Part shown: positions 42,638-51,612 of the stretch, in pieces
Layout of the letters: each line of letters begins with the position of its first letter
Numbering within the stretch: the stretch's first letter is position 1
Assembly (NCBI GenBank): GCA_016722565.1
Contig: JADKIU010000007.1
Coordinates: 558,001-622,000, forward strand
Reading direction: 5' to 3'
Length of the DNA: 64,000 nucleotides
From: Bacteroidota bacterium
GTDB taxonomy: Bacteria > Bacteroidota > Bacteroidia > 2-12-FULL-35-15
Made by a program: the position numbers and the translations under genes
The notes under the pieces: generated by a model
Seen by the model: only the letters and a program-made list of their open reading frames with translations
Told to the model about the DNA's origin: nothing
The model's database searches: none

Positions 42638-44200
42638 ATGTCATCAGCAAACCATTTGCATCAACTCATCAAATCTTTATCAGCCCCTGAAAAAGGCTAC
42701 ATAAAGAAACATGCGATGTTGCACGTAATCGGGGGACAAAACAAATACATCAAAATTTTTGATGCGATTGACAAGCAGAAGGTATACGATGAAAAGGAGA
42801 TTATCCGCAAATTTAAAGGCGAACCGACACTCAACAATTTTGCTGTTGCAAAAAACTACCTGTTTAAATTCATTTTAAAATCACTGGAATCATACAACAA
42901 CAATGTAAAAAGTGAATTGCGTAGCTCCTTAAATCAAATTGAAATTTTATACAATAAAAATCTTCCTGCTGTTGCTAAAAAAATAATTCTAAAAGCAAAA
43001 GCAACAGCGCTTGAACATGAGCTTTATGAGTTTATGGAATCGTTGATTGATTGGGAAATTATTTTGTTGGTGGAAGAAGCCACTCCTGAAAATTATTTGG
43101 AGCTGGTTAATAAATATTTTGACGAATTATACGAGTCCATCGAAAAAAAGAAAATCATTATCGGCTACAAACATCTGTACCAGAAATTGCGCGCAAAAGC
43201 TTTGTATACCGGCCTTGCCAGAAACGATGAAGATGTATTAGAATTTCAGAAAATTGCTAGCGAAGACAGCACCAATGGCAATCATTTGCTTAACACATTC
43301 AATGCTCAGTATTTCCGAAATTTAATGCAAGCGAATTTTTTATTTACCATCAATGAGCAAGAAAAAGCAAATGAAATTTTAAGAAAAACCGTGGACTTGC
43401 TCGACAAGAACAAACACATGGTTGATCTCAAACCATTTACCTATATCGGTTTATTAAGAAACAAGGCTGTTAATGAACTTTCGTTAATGCTCTACTCCGA
43501 TTTATTCAACACCTTAGAGCGCATGGATCGTTTTGTAGAACAATATGGTCAGCTCAACAGAAATTATGAACTGTTAACAGAGAACTTAAAACTGTTTGTA
43601 TATATTCCAACCGGTCAATTCGACAAAGCATTAGAAATTGCGAAAAAGGTAGAAATAATATATACACAACTCCCTCAAACAAAAACATTGCAAAAAGAAA
43701 AGCAACTGCATCATTATGCATTGGCTTATATCTATATTGGTTTAGGTGAATACAAACTTGCTAACCAAAACATCAACTTGTTATTACACAATACAGATTT
43801 AGATTTCAGAAGTGATTTGTTTTGCTTCGCTCACATTTTAAGTTTGATTATCTACTTTGAAATGGATGATGCAGAAATGATGGAAAAACGAATTCGTGCA
43901 ACGTATCGTTTGTTGATGAAACGAAATAAATTGTACAATTTCGAAAAACAAATCATTGCATTCTTTAAAAATTCGCAAAACAAAGTGCGCAATTCGGTAG
44001 AACTAACCGCTGATTTTGTTGATTTAAAAAACAATATTGAAACATTAACCACAAACAAAGTAGAAAAAAATGCCTTAAACTTGTTTGATTTGATTTCCTG
44101 GTTGGAGAGCAAAATTGAAAAGAAAAGTTTTATGGAAATAAAACAGAAAAAGTTCGATCAGTTAATGTCAAATGAAGCGAGCAGTGCGCATATGCATTGA
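42638..44200 (+). CDS. Uncharacterised helical (TPR-like) cytoplasmic protein
   Basis: A 520-aa, Lys/Leu/Asn-rich, almost wholly alpha-helical protein with no signal peptide or membrane segment. The N-terminus MSSANHLHQLIKSLSAPEKGYIKKHA resembles a group of Bacteroidota hypothetical proteins. Paired-helix segments such as HYALAYIYIGLGEYKLANQNINLLL (~residues 378-402) look like TPR units. ATG 42638 is chosen because a consensus -7 box lies between it and the upstream in-frame ATG at 42557. It is isolated between divergent and convergent genes. The function is unknown. Confidence 0.7.
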   Translation: MSSANHLHQLIKSLSAPEKGYIKKHAMLHVIGGQNKYIKIFDAIDKQKVYDEKEIIRKFKGEPTLNNFAVAKNYLFKFILKSLESYNNNVKSELRSSLNQIEILYNKNLPAVAKKIILKAKATALEHELYEFMESLIDWEIILLVEEATPENYLELVNKYFDELYESIEKKKIIIGYKHLYQKLRAKALYTGLARNDEDVLEFQKIASEDSTNGNHLLNTFNAQYFRNLMQANFLFTINEQEKANEILRKTVDLLDKNKHMVDLKPFTYIGLLRNKAVNELSLMLYSDLFNTLERMDRFVEQYGQLNRNYELLTENLKLFVYIPTGQFDKALEIAKKVEIIYTQLPQTKTLQKEKQLHHYALAYIYIGLGEYKLANQNINLLLHNTDLDFRSDLFCFAHILSLIIYFEMDDAEMMEKRIRATYRLLMKRNKLYNFEKQIIAFFKNSQNKVRNSVELTADFVDLKNNIETLTTNKVEKNALNLFDLISWLESKIEKKSFMEIKQKKFDQLMSNEASSAHMH

Positions 44201-44244
44201 TTGATGTGTTGATTACTGATTTTTTGATGTGACGATTGAACTAC

Positions 44245-45264
44245 CTAAAGAAACTTCTCCTTCTTCAAATTTAGCCATTGCAAAGCTGCTCCGTTTAGAA
44301 GTAATTCTTTTACATCGCGTTCGTAAGGCATTTCTTTGATGAGTTTCCCTGGTTCTAATTCTCCTAGAGGAAAAGGGTAATCGGTTCCTAGTGCTACTTT
44401 ATCCGCACCAAACATCCCAACCACATAATCCAACATTTGATCATCGTGCACCAAACTATCTATCCAAAATTTTCCTAAATATTCACGCGGATTCACATTG
44501 TTGTCGACTGCCACTAAATCGGGGCGACAATTAAAACCATGTTCGATTCTTCCGATGGTGGCAGGGAATGAACCGCCACCGTGAGCAAAGGCTACTCTTA
44601 AGTTTGGTAGGCGCTCGAAAATTCCTCCAAAGATCATGGAACATATTGCTAACGATGTTTCTGCGGGCATTCCAACCAACCAAGGTAGCCAATACTTTTG
44701 CATCTTGTCTTGTCCCATCATGTCCCAAGGATGCACAAACAACGCCATATCCAATTTTTCACAGGCTTCAAAAACAGGAAACAAATTGGCATCATTCAAA
44801 TTCCAATCGTTCACATGTGAACCAATTTGAACTCCTGCTAATCCAATTTCTTTACAACGCTTTAATTCTTGTATCGCTAGCTCAGGTGATTGTAATGGAA
44901 TGGTGCCTAATCCTACAAAGCGTTTTGGGAAACGTTTGACAATATCTGCAATATGGTCGTTAAGAAATACAGAAAGCTCTAAGCAATCTTGTGGTTTGGC
45001 CCAATAGCTAAACATCACAGGAACGGTAGAAAGCACCTGTACATCCACATGATGATGATCGCACTCGGTCATGCGTTTTTCAGCGCTCCAGCAATTATCT
45101 TCTATCTCCCTGAAAAATTTCCCATCATCCAAAATCATATTTGCGCAACAAGGTTTGTGGTGTTGCAATTGAACAAATCCTCCGTAACCGAATTTTTCTT
45201 TCCAGTTTGGAATGTTTTCCGGAAGGATGTGTGTGTGAATATCTATTGTAAGGATTTTTGCCAT
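44245..45264 (-). CDS. Amidohydrolase family protein, ACMSD-like decarboxylase
   Basis: A 339-aa TIM-barrel metal enzyme most like 2-amino-3-carboxymuconate-6-semialdehyde decarboxylase of the kynurenine/2-nitrobenzoate pathways. Metal ligands are IDIHTHILPE (HxH, residues 8-10), HPWDMMG, AHGGGSFPATIGR and the late aspartate in ALGTDYPFPLGE. No other kynurenine-pathway gene is in the window, so the substrate is inferred from similarity. gmk lies upstream on the same strand, separated by a repeat. Confidence 0.85.
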   Translation of the reverse strand: MAKILTIDIHTHILPENIPNWKEKFGYGGFVQLQHHKPCCANMILDDGKFFREIEDNCWSAEKRMTECDHHHVDVQVLSTVPVMFSYWAKPQDCLELSVFLNDHIADIVKRFPKRFVGLGTIPLQSPELAIQELKRCKEIGLAGVQIGSHVNDWNLNDANLFPVFEACEKLDMALFVHPWDMMGQDKMQKYWLPWLVGMPAETSLAICSMIFGGIFERLPNLRVAFAHGGGSFPATIGRIEHGFNCRPDLVAVDNNVNPREYLGKFWIDSLVHDDQMLDYVVGMFGADKVALGTDYPFPLGELEPGKLIKEMPYERDVKELLLNGAALQWLNLKKEKFL

Positions 45265-45268
45265 ATGT

Positions 45269-45307
45269 TTAACCGCAGAGGGCGCTAAGCAGACGCTGAG
45301 ATCGCGG
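45269..45307. repeat. ACCGCAGAG-type repeat, single-ended copy
   Basis: Reads AACCGCAGAGGGCGCTAAGC and onwards to CTGAGATCGCGGAG, in the gap between the gmk stop and the ACMSD-like start. It is related to the ends of the 11831-11958 element. Confidence 0.6.
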
Positions 45308-45316
45308 AGATCTTTT

Positions 45317-45886
45317 TTATTCTTTTCCTAAAAACGTTGCAACTACTTTTTCTGCTTCCTCAAATGCGTGTTCCAACGTATCGTTTAAAATTATTTTATC
45401 AAATTGATTGGCTGTTTGTAATTCCACTTCTGCTTTACCAATTCTTCTGGCAATACTTTCGGGAGTTTCTGTTTCACGCATTTTCAAGCGTGTTTCCAGA
45501 TGCTGAATACTTGGTGGCATCACAAAAATAGCGAGCGCTTGATCACCAAATTGTTTTTTAAGATTCAGTCCACCCACCACATCCATATCAAAAATAATGT
45601 GATGCCCTTTGTTCCAGATGCGTTCAATCTCTGCGTTTAATGTCCCGTAGAAATTATCTTTGTATACTTCTTCCCATTCTACAAACTCTTCATTCTCTAT
45701 TTTCTTTTTAAACTCATCAACCGAAATAAAATAATAATCCACTCCATGTGTCTCATCTTTTCGCATTGGTCGGCTGCATGCCGAAACCGAAAACTCCAAC
45801 TTGGGAATTTTCTTGAGCAAGTGTTGTACAATGGTTGTTTTGCCTGCTCCGGAAGGGGCTGAAAATATGATGAGTTTACCTTTCAT
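45317..45886 (-). CDS. gmk: Guanylate kinase
   Basis: Phosphorylates GMP to GDP with ATP. The 189-aa protein has the P-loop SAPSGAGKTTI (residues 9-19), the GMP-binding SACSRPMRKDETHGVDYYFIS and the lid region. It starts 5 bp after the yicC stop; the yicC-gmk pair is a common bacterial arrangement. Confidence 0.96.
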   Translation of the reverse strand: MKGKLIIFSAPSGAGKTTIVQHLLKKIPKLEFSVSACSRPMRKDETHGVDYYFISVDEFKKKIENEEFVEWEEVYKDNFYGTLNAEIERIWNKGHHIIFDMDVVGGLNLKKQFGDQALAIFVMPPSIQHLETRLKMRETETPESIARRIGKAEVELQTANQFDKIILNDTLEHAFEEAEKVVATFLGKE

Positions 45887-45891
45887 TCAAA

Positions 45892-46770
45892 CTATAAAAC
45901 ATTTAAAAGTTGTTCTTTTATTTTTTCCAATTCATCTTTCATCTGTACTACTAGCTTCTGCACCGAAGCATCGTTTGCTTTTGAACCAATGGTATTGATT
46001 TCTCTTCCGATTTCTTGAGAGATAAATCCAAGCTTTCTGCCACTGCCAGGTTCTTTCATCGTATTTAAAAAATAATCGATATGGGTTTTTAAACGCAATT
46101 TTTCTTCAGTAATGTCTAACTTTTCAATGTAATAAACCAATTCCTGTTCAAAACGATTTTGATCAATTTTTTCTTTTTCAATGACTTCGGAAAGGCTGTT
46201 TTTAATTCGTGTTCGAATATTCTCTACACGGAAAGCATCCATCTTTACAACTTCCGCCAACAAGGTGTCAATTAATCCGATGCGTGTGTTAAATTCATTT
46301 GCCAATGTTTTTCCTTCATCACCTCTGAATTTTTGGAATGCATCTATTGCTTTATCAACCGTTGCTTTTATCTGTTTCCATTCTGCTTCATCCAATTCCA
46401 CCACTTCACGTTCTGCTTTCATCACATCCGGCATTTTCACAACCAGTGCCAACAAATTCGGTGTTACTTCATCCAATTCATCGGATAAAGCTTTTAATTC
46501 TTTGTAATACGTTTTTGCTAATGTTTTATTAATCGCTACAGGTAATGAATCTTGAGTGGCTTCGGTAAAAATGGTAATGTCTACTTTTCCGCGCTCAATT
46601 TGCTTGGAAATCTCCGCACGAAGCTCCAACTCCTTTTCTTTATACAAATAAGGGAGACGTAAATTTAAGTCCAGTTGTTTGCTATTCAGAGAGCGCACTT
46701 CAACTGTTACTTTTTTACCCGGTATTTCGGCAGTTGCTTTCCCGAATCCGGTCATTGATTTCATTTGCAT
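45892..46770 (-). CDS. yicC: YicC/YloC family endoribonuclease
   Basis: A 292-aa protein with the family N-terminus MQMKSMTGFGKATAEIPGKKVTVEVRSLNSKQLDLNLRLP and the C-terminal GRKLGFISQEIGREINTIGSKANDA signature. YicC proteins are RNases implicated in small-RNA turnover. It is the first gene of the yicC-gmk operon. Confidence 0.95.
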   Translation of the reverse strand: MQMKSMTGFGKATAEIPGKKVTVEVRSLNSKQLDLNLRLPYLYKEKELELRAEISKQIERGKVDITIFTEATQDSLPVAINKTLAKTYYKELKALSDELDEVTPNLLALVVKMPDVMKAEREVVELDEAEWKQIKATVDKAIDAFQKFRGDEGKTLANEFNTRIGLIDTLLAEVVKMDAFRVENIRTRIKNSLSEVIEKEKIDQNRFEQELVYYIEKLDITEEKLRLKTHIDYFLNTMKEPGSGRKLGFISQEIGREINTIGSKANDASVQKLVVQMKDELEKIKEQLLNVL

Positions 46771-46841
46771 AGCATTGTATTATATGAATAACAAATGTAG
46801 TGTTTTTTTGAGTTTTTACTATGGTGATTCGCGTTTTTTAA

Positions 46842-47052
46842 ACACATAGGCACATAGTTTTATATGTTGCTCAAAACATCAACCAACGATACTAAATAAT
46901 GATTGCTCAATTATTAATAAATATCAACGTTTTGTTTGCTATTCATAGATGAAGCAAGCTTCATTCACAATAGAGATCCTCTATGTTAAAAATTTATTTT
47001 TCTATGAAAATAACAGAGAACGGGAATAACAAAAAGCTATGTTTCTATGTGG
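46842..47052. repeat. MITE-like element with CACATAG inverted termini
   Basis: The left end ACACATAGGCACATAG (46842-46857) and right end CTATGTTTCTATGTGG (47037-47052) are inverted at 13 of 16 positions. The interior contains the palindromes GAAGCAAGCTTC (~46953) and ATAGAGATCCTCTAT (~46970). The 211-bp element fills most of the gap between yicC and the DMT transporter; no ORF is present. Confidence 0.6.
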
Positions 47053-47068
47053 TTATATTTTGAGGATG

Positions 47069-47962
47069 CTAATTGGATTTTTTAAACGGCATGCTAACAA
47101 GGTAAACACCAAAGACAATCAACACGGCTGCAGTAATTTTTCTTAAATCAAGCGTGTCATTTCGATAGATAAAAATAGCGAACAACGTTGCAAGGAAAGG
47201 TTGGAGATAAATGTAAATACTAACAATAGAAGGACTCAATGCTCTTAGTGCATAGGTATTTAATACGTATGCAAAAAACGTGGTAGCCAGCACAACAAAT
47301 AGAATGTCGTACCAAATTACAGGAGGTAATGACTCCCATTTCACTGCTGTAAATTCTTTAAATCCAAAAGGAAGTACGTATAAAAAACCAAACAAAAACA
47401 CCCACTTTACAATTGTAAAGGTATTATACTTGCTCATTAATGGTTTTACTAAAACCAAATACAAGGCCCAAGAAATAGAATTAACAAGTATCATTAAATC
47501 CCCTGAAATGGTTTCTGAACCGAAGGAAAATGCTTTGTTGAATAACAACAGCAGCAAAGCCCCTGCAATACCCAAACCGATTCCGAATAACTTATTGACT
47601 GAAACTCGTTCTTTTAAAACAGCTGCTGCAATTAACAAAACCACAATTGGATTTGAAATCATGATAATGGATGCATTGATTGGCGTGGTGATACTCAAAC
47701 CTTTCAAAAACAAAAGTTGATTACAGGCAACACCAAAAACCGCTAACAGTGCGAAGCGAGGAAGATCTTTTTTATCAATTTTTTCTTTGATAAATAATGC
47801 ACTTACCAGCCAAAATAAAATCAATGCTCCACCCACTCGCATTAATACAAAGGCGAATGGCTGAACATGCACTGGCATTACTTCTTTAGCAATGGAATAA
47901 TTGGCTCCGTAAATTAAATTTACAGTAATTAATGCGAGGTGTGCTTGAAGGATCTTACTCAT
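47069..47962 (-). CDS. EamA-family DMT transporter
   Basis: A 297-aa inner-membrane protein with ten hydrophobic helices in two EamA halves (residues ~5-140 and ~155-290). It is of the drug/metabolite transporter superfamily, probably an amino-acid or metabolite exporter. The start codon abuts a REP-like palindrome (47964-48004), so its ribosome-binding region is repeat DNA. The substrate cannot be predicted. Confidence 0.9.
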   Translation of the reverse strand: MSKILQAHLALITVNLIYGANYSIAKEVMPVHVQPFAFVLMRVGGALILFWLVSALFIKEKIDKKDLPRFALLAVFGVACNQLLFLKGLSITTPINASIIMISNPIVVLLIAAAVLKERVSVNKLFGIGLGIAGALLLLLFNKAFSFGSETISGDLMILVNSISWALYLVLVKPLMSKYNTFTIVKWVFLFGFLYVLPFGFKEFTAVKWESLPPVIWYDILFVVLATTFFAYVLNTYALRALSPSIVSIYIYLQPFLATLFAIFIYRNDTLDLRKITAAVLIVFGVYLVSMPFKKSN

Positions 47963-47963
47963 A

Positions 47964-48004
47964 ACCTCTCCCCCTGCCCCTCTCCTTGCAATAGGAGAGG
48001 GGAG
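47964..48004. repeat. REP-like palindromic repeat in a 5' leader
   Basis: CCTCTCCCCCTGCCCCTCTCC..loop..GGAGAGGGG has perfect 9-bp arms at 47977-47985 and 47994-48002. It lies immediately upstream of the DMT transporter start codon. It is the same family as 9226. Confidence 0.75.
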
Positions 48005-48045
48005 TTGATTGCGCTAAAAATATGTCTGTTGTTTTTCATCAGGCA

Positions 48046-48396
48046 CTATAATTCAGCTTTTGCTGCAGCAACGTTATTTTTTGAATTCCCGACAAATATT
48101 TTGTCTTTTATAATAATTACGGGGCGTTTTAAAAACGTGTATTCTTCCAGAATGTATTTTTTGTAATCATCTTCTGTAAGTTTCTTTTTATCCAATCCCA
48201 AGGCACGATATTTTAATGCTACTCTGCTGAACAAGGCTTCGTAACTCCCTGCCATCTTTTTCATTTCTGTCAATTGAGCTGCAGTGATTTTCTCCGTTTT
48301 AATATCTTGAAATTTGAATTTTTTATTGTGCAGACCGAGCTCCGTAATGATTCGAGAACAAGTTGAGCAAGTGCTTAGGTAATAAATCTTCTTCAT
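48046..48396 (-). CDS. ArsC/Spx-family thioredoxin-fold protein
   Basis: A 116-aa protein of the arsenate reductase (ArsC)/Spx/YffB fold. The N-terminal CxxC is CSTC (residues 9-12 region, STCSTCSRI), the helical insert spans ~45-90, and a cis-Pro segment FLKRPVIII follows. Without an ars operon or a recognisable arsenate-reductase arginine set, a redox role is as likely as arsenate reduction. Its start overlaps the stop of the lipoprotein gene upstream. Confidence 0.82.
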   Translation of the reverse strand: MKKIYYLSTCSTCSRIITELGLHNKKFKFQDIKTEKITAAQLTEMKKMAGSYEALFSRVALKYRALGLDKKKLTEDDYKKYILEEYTFLKRPVIIIKDKIFVGNSKNNVAAAKAEL

Positions 48397-48857
48397 TATT
48401 TTTTAATTAATGCTTTGTATTCCTCTTTCGTCCAGTTTGTTTTTGTAAAAATGATCACAGTTGCGAATGGATTGGAATTAAAAACTTCCATTTGAGTTTT
48501 GCGTTTTCTTTTTGAATAATAGATGGATGGGCCATCTTTTACCCAACCATAATAACGTTCATTAACAAATTCCTGAATATGTTTCTCTGCACATGAATCA
48601 CAGCAATATACATACTGAGAGATGATACATGTCCCCAAAGAATCAAATTGAAATTCACAATCAATTTTTTCATATCCGGAGACTGCTATTTTAAGCACAC
48701 CTGCTGAATCCTTTGTTTCATAAGAATACTTTGGGTTGTTCTTAGCGAGATATTTAAAATGATCTCCGATCAGCTCTTTATTCAAATCCAGAAGACTATC
48801 ATAAGTTGCGCACGAACTCAGAAAGCACAGTGTTATAAAGAACAGAATTGGTTTCAT
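48396..48857 (-). CDS. Predicted lipoprotein, function unknown
   Basis: A 153-aa protein with a lipoprotein signal (LFFITLCFLSSC, acylated Cys16). The mature part has a CCDSC cluster (~residues 85-89) that could form disulfides or bind metal. It is translationally coupled to the ArsC-like gene (overlapping stop/start). I do not recognise a family. Confidence 0.7.
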   Translation of the reverse strand: MKPILFFITLCFLSSCATYDSLLDLNKELIGDHFKYLAKNNPKYSYETKDSAGVLKIAVSGYEKIDCEFQFDSLGTCIISQYVYCCDSCAEKHIQEFVNERYYGWVKDGPSIYYSKRKRKTQMEVFNSNPFATVIIFTKTNWTKEEYKALIKK

Positions 48858-48911
48858 GTGAGCTTTTTTAAAGAACAGATTCGTAGTTTCGCTTCCGTTC
48901 GCTATCCTTAC

Positions 48912-50345
48912 CTATTCTACCGCACTCAACTTAATCATATTTGATTTCCCTTTTTCGCTCAATGGAATACTTGCGATATTGATTACCAAATCATTTGTTT
49001 TCACCATTCCGCTTTTCTTCAAAATAAATTTGATATCGGCAATGGTATGATCGGTACTGATGTTTTTATCGTAGTAGAAACCTTGTACTCCCCACACCAA
49101 ACTTAATGTTGTAAGAATATCGTAGTTATCGGTAAAGACAAATATTTTTGCTTTCGGTCGGTTACTGGATAATTTAAATGCAGTATATCCAGAATGTGTC
49201 ATCGTAACAATGGCGGCAGCACCCGTGCGTTGTGCCATTTTAGCGGCAGTAAAACAGATGGAGTTTGTTAAGAAACGATCGTCACGCAAATCTACTTCGG
49301 GTGCTTCAAAATCTCTATCATAAATGTGTGACTCTTTTTCAACATGTTCAATAATTTTCGCCATGGCCTCTACTACTTTCGCAGGATGATTTCCAACAGA
49401 GGTTTCGCCACTTAACATAACTGCATCAGCACCATCCATAACACTATTCGCCACATCGTTTACCTCAGCACGCGAAGGGCTGATGTTGGTAATCATGCTC
49501 TCCATCATTTGAGTAGCAATAATAACCGGTTTGGAAGCTTCCAAACATTTACGAACCAACATTTTTTGAATTACGGGAACCTCTTGCATCGGAACTTCAA
49601 CACCCAAATCACCGCGAGCTACCATCAATGCATCCGTTTCTTTAATGATATTATCAATATCAAAAATAGCTTCCGGTTTTTCAATTTTTGCGACAACACG
49701 TGTTCTTACGTTGTGATCAAAATTTTGAATCAAATGTTTTAATTCAATGATATCGGCTGCCGAACGGACAAAGGATAATCCAACCCAATCCACTTTATGT
49801 GTCAATGCAAAATCTAAATCTTTTAAATCTTTTTCGGTTAAGCAAGGCAATGAAATTTTTGTGTTTGGAAGATTCACTCCTTTTTTAGATGATAGTGTTC
49901 CACCATGTCCAACTACCGCTTTCACTTCATCTTTTCCATTCGTTGAAACAACAGTCAACAAGAGTTTCCCATCATCGATCAAAATGTTTTCTCCCACTTT
50001 CACGTCCTTTGGAAACTGAGGATACGTGATGTATAATTTTTCAGCAGTACCAATGCATTCAATGGTTGTAATAATTACCTCTTTCCCGGCAACCAATTCA
50101 ACGCCATTGTTTTCAACCACACCGATACGCAATTTCGGGCCTTGCAAATCGGCAAGAATTGCTGTGTGCTTTCCTAATTTTTTGTTGATTGCTCGAATGG
50201 TTTCAATCTGTTCCAATACTTTATCGTATGCGCCATGCGAAAAATTAATTCGACAAACATCAGCTCCTGCATTAATCATTCCCTCAATCACTTCAGCAGA
50301 TGAAGATGCAGGCCCAAGTGTTGCAACAATTTTTGTTCTTTTCAT
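48912..50345 (-). CDS. pyk: Pyruvate kinase
   Basis: The final ATP-forming step of glycolysis. The 477-aa protein contains the N-terminal RTKIVATLGPAS, the active-site region ALMVARGDLGVEVPMQEVPVIQKMLV with the catalytic-region lysine segment VVAKIEKPEA, and MTHSGYTAFKLS near the C-terminus. It is the last gene of the acpP-fabF-rnc-IPExxxVDY-pyk cluster. Confidence 0.97.
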   Translation of the reverse strand: MKRTKIVATLGPASSSAEVIEGMINAGADVCRINFSHGAYDKVLEQIETIRAINKKLGKHTAILADLQGPKLRIGVVENNGVELVAGKEVIITTIECIGTAEKLYITYPQFPKDVKVGENILIDDGKLLLTVVSTNGKDEVKAVVGHGGTLSSKKGVNLPNTKISLPCLTEKDLKDLDFALTHKVDWVGLSFVRSAADIIELKHLIQNFDHNVRTRVVAKIEKPEAIFDIDNIIKETDALMVARGDLGVEVPMQEVPVIQKMLVRKCLEASKPVIIATQMMESMITNISPSRAEVNDVANSVMDGADAVMLSGETSVGNHPAKVVEAMAKIIEHVEKESHIYDRDFEAPEVDLRDDRFLTNSICFTAAKMAQRTGAAAIVTMTHSGYTAFKLSSNRPKAKIFVFTDNYDILTTLSLVWGVQGFYYDKNISTDHTIADIKFILKKSGMVKTNDLVINIASIPLSEKGKSNMIKLSAVE

Positions 50346-50360
50346 AAGTTATGCTATTGA

Positions 50361-50780
50361 TTATAATATTAAATTCTGTTTTGATTTGAGTGCATTTACA
50401 TCCACTCTGAAAGCGGTTTGCACCAAATTGCTTTCTTTAATTTGTTTGACCATGTCCATTACTTTTTCATCGTCTATTTCACCACGGATGATAAAAAAAT
50501 AATCCACTTGTTTTTGTTCTGGAATAAGTAATCCTTTTTCGCTTCTGTTGGCAATGATAAAATATTCAACAAATTCATCCGGTTGCTCAAAACTGAACAG
50601 CGAAAAGTGGGATGGCTCATCTTGTTTTTTATCTTTTATCTCCAACGCATCTGTTTTAGTTAAATTTAAACCCAACTGATTGTTGAGTGCCCAACAAATG
50701 CGATAATCTTTCTCATGTGATGAAATACCAATCAACACAAAATCGTAATCATATTCTATTTCAAGAGTATATTTTCCCAA
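50361..50780 (-). CDS. IPExxxVDY family protein
   Basis: A 139-aa Bacteroidota-specific family named after its motif, here IPEQKQVDYF (~residues 93-102). It is typically encoded between rnc and pyk, as here. The fold is probably mixed alpha/beta; the function is unknown. Confidence 0.92.
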   Translation of the reverse strand: MGKYTLEIEYDYDFVLIGISSHEKDYRICWALNNQLGLNLTKTDALEIKDKKQDEPSHFSLFSFEQPDEFVEYFIIANRSEKGLLIPEQKQVDYFFIIRGEIDDEKVMDMVKQIKESNLVQTAFRVDVNALKSKQNLIL

Positions 50781-50856
50781 AACGTTTTTTTAAAACTATT
50801 GTAAATTTATGAATCTAATTGAAGAATTCCTGTAAATCAGAATTATTTTTACGTCA

Positions 50857-51612
50857 TCAAATTCCTAAAACAGTACATGCATGTTCTGAAACCAGTTGTT
50901 CTGCTCGCTTTTTAGAAAAATGTTGTGCTTTTCCAATTGCCTCCGAATCAATCACCAATTGAATGCAATATTGTTTATCATCAGAAGATGCCCCATCAAC
51001 AACTGTTTCAAAGCGAAATTCTTTTTTCTCTTTTTGCGCCCATTCAATCAATTTACTCTTAAAGTCAACTTCCTTCGTTTCCACTTCATCCATATCGATG
51101 TGCACGTTTACGATTCGGGTAAGAATAAACTTTTGTGCAAACGTATATCCTTTATCCAGATATATCGCTCCAATTAAGGCTTCATAGGCATCGCCATTGA
51201 TGGAACTCGACTTATTATTCTGACGATCGTTATTTACTTCCAAAAATTTATTCAACCCCAACTTCATGGCGAGTTGATTGTGTTGTTGTCGGCTCACCAT
51301 TTTTGACCTCATCTTTGTTAAAAATCCTTCGTCTTTAAACGGAAATTTTTTAAACAAATAATCTGCTACGACTGTCCCAATAACCGAATCACCAAGGAAT
51401 TCAAGTCGTTCGTTACTATCTCTAACTCCCTTTTTAATTACTTGCGCTGCGGAGCTATGTCTGAATGCTAATTTATATAACGTAATATTGGTTGGATAAA
51501 AACCCAAAATATTATGAAGGGATTCATGTAATTTTTTGTCGGGAGAAAAATAAACCCTAATTGATTTTGTAAATTTTGGCAAGAGAGAATTAAGCTGTGT
51601 ATTTCTTAACAA
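50857..51612 (-). CDS. rnc: Ribonuclease III
   Basis: Cleaves double-stranded RNA in rRNA maturation and regulation. The 251-aa protein has the signature NERLEFLGDSVIG (~65-77), the second acidic cluster around DAYEALIGAIYLDKG and a C-terminal double-stranded-RNA-binding domain. The start at 51612 overlaps the fabF 3' end by 23 bp, implying translational coupling. Confidence 0.96.
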   Translation of the reverse strand: MLRNTQLNSLLPKFTKSIRVYFSPDKKLHESLHNILGFYPTNITLYKLAFRHSSAAQVIKKGVRDSNERLEFLGDSVIGTVVADYLFKKFPFKDEGFLTKMRSKMVSRQQHNQLAMKLGLNKFLEVNNDRQNNKSSSINGDAYEALIGAIYLDKGYTFAQKFILTRIVNVHIDMDEVETKEVDFKSKLIEWAQKEKKEFRFETVVDGASSDDKQYCIQLVIDSEAIGKAQHFSKKRAEQLVSEHACTVLGI

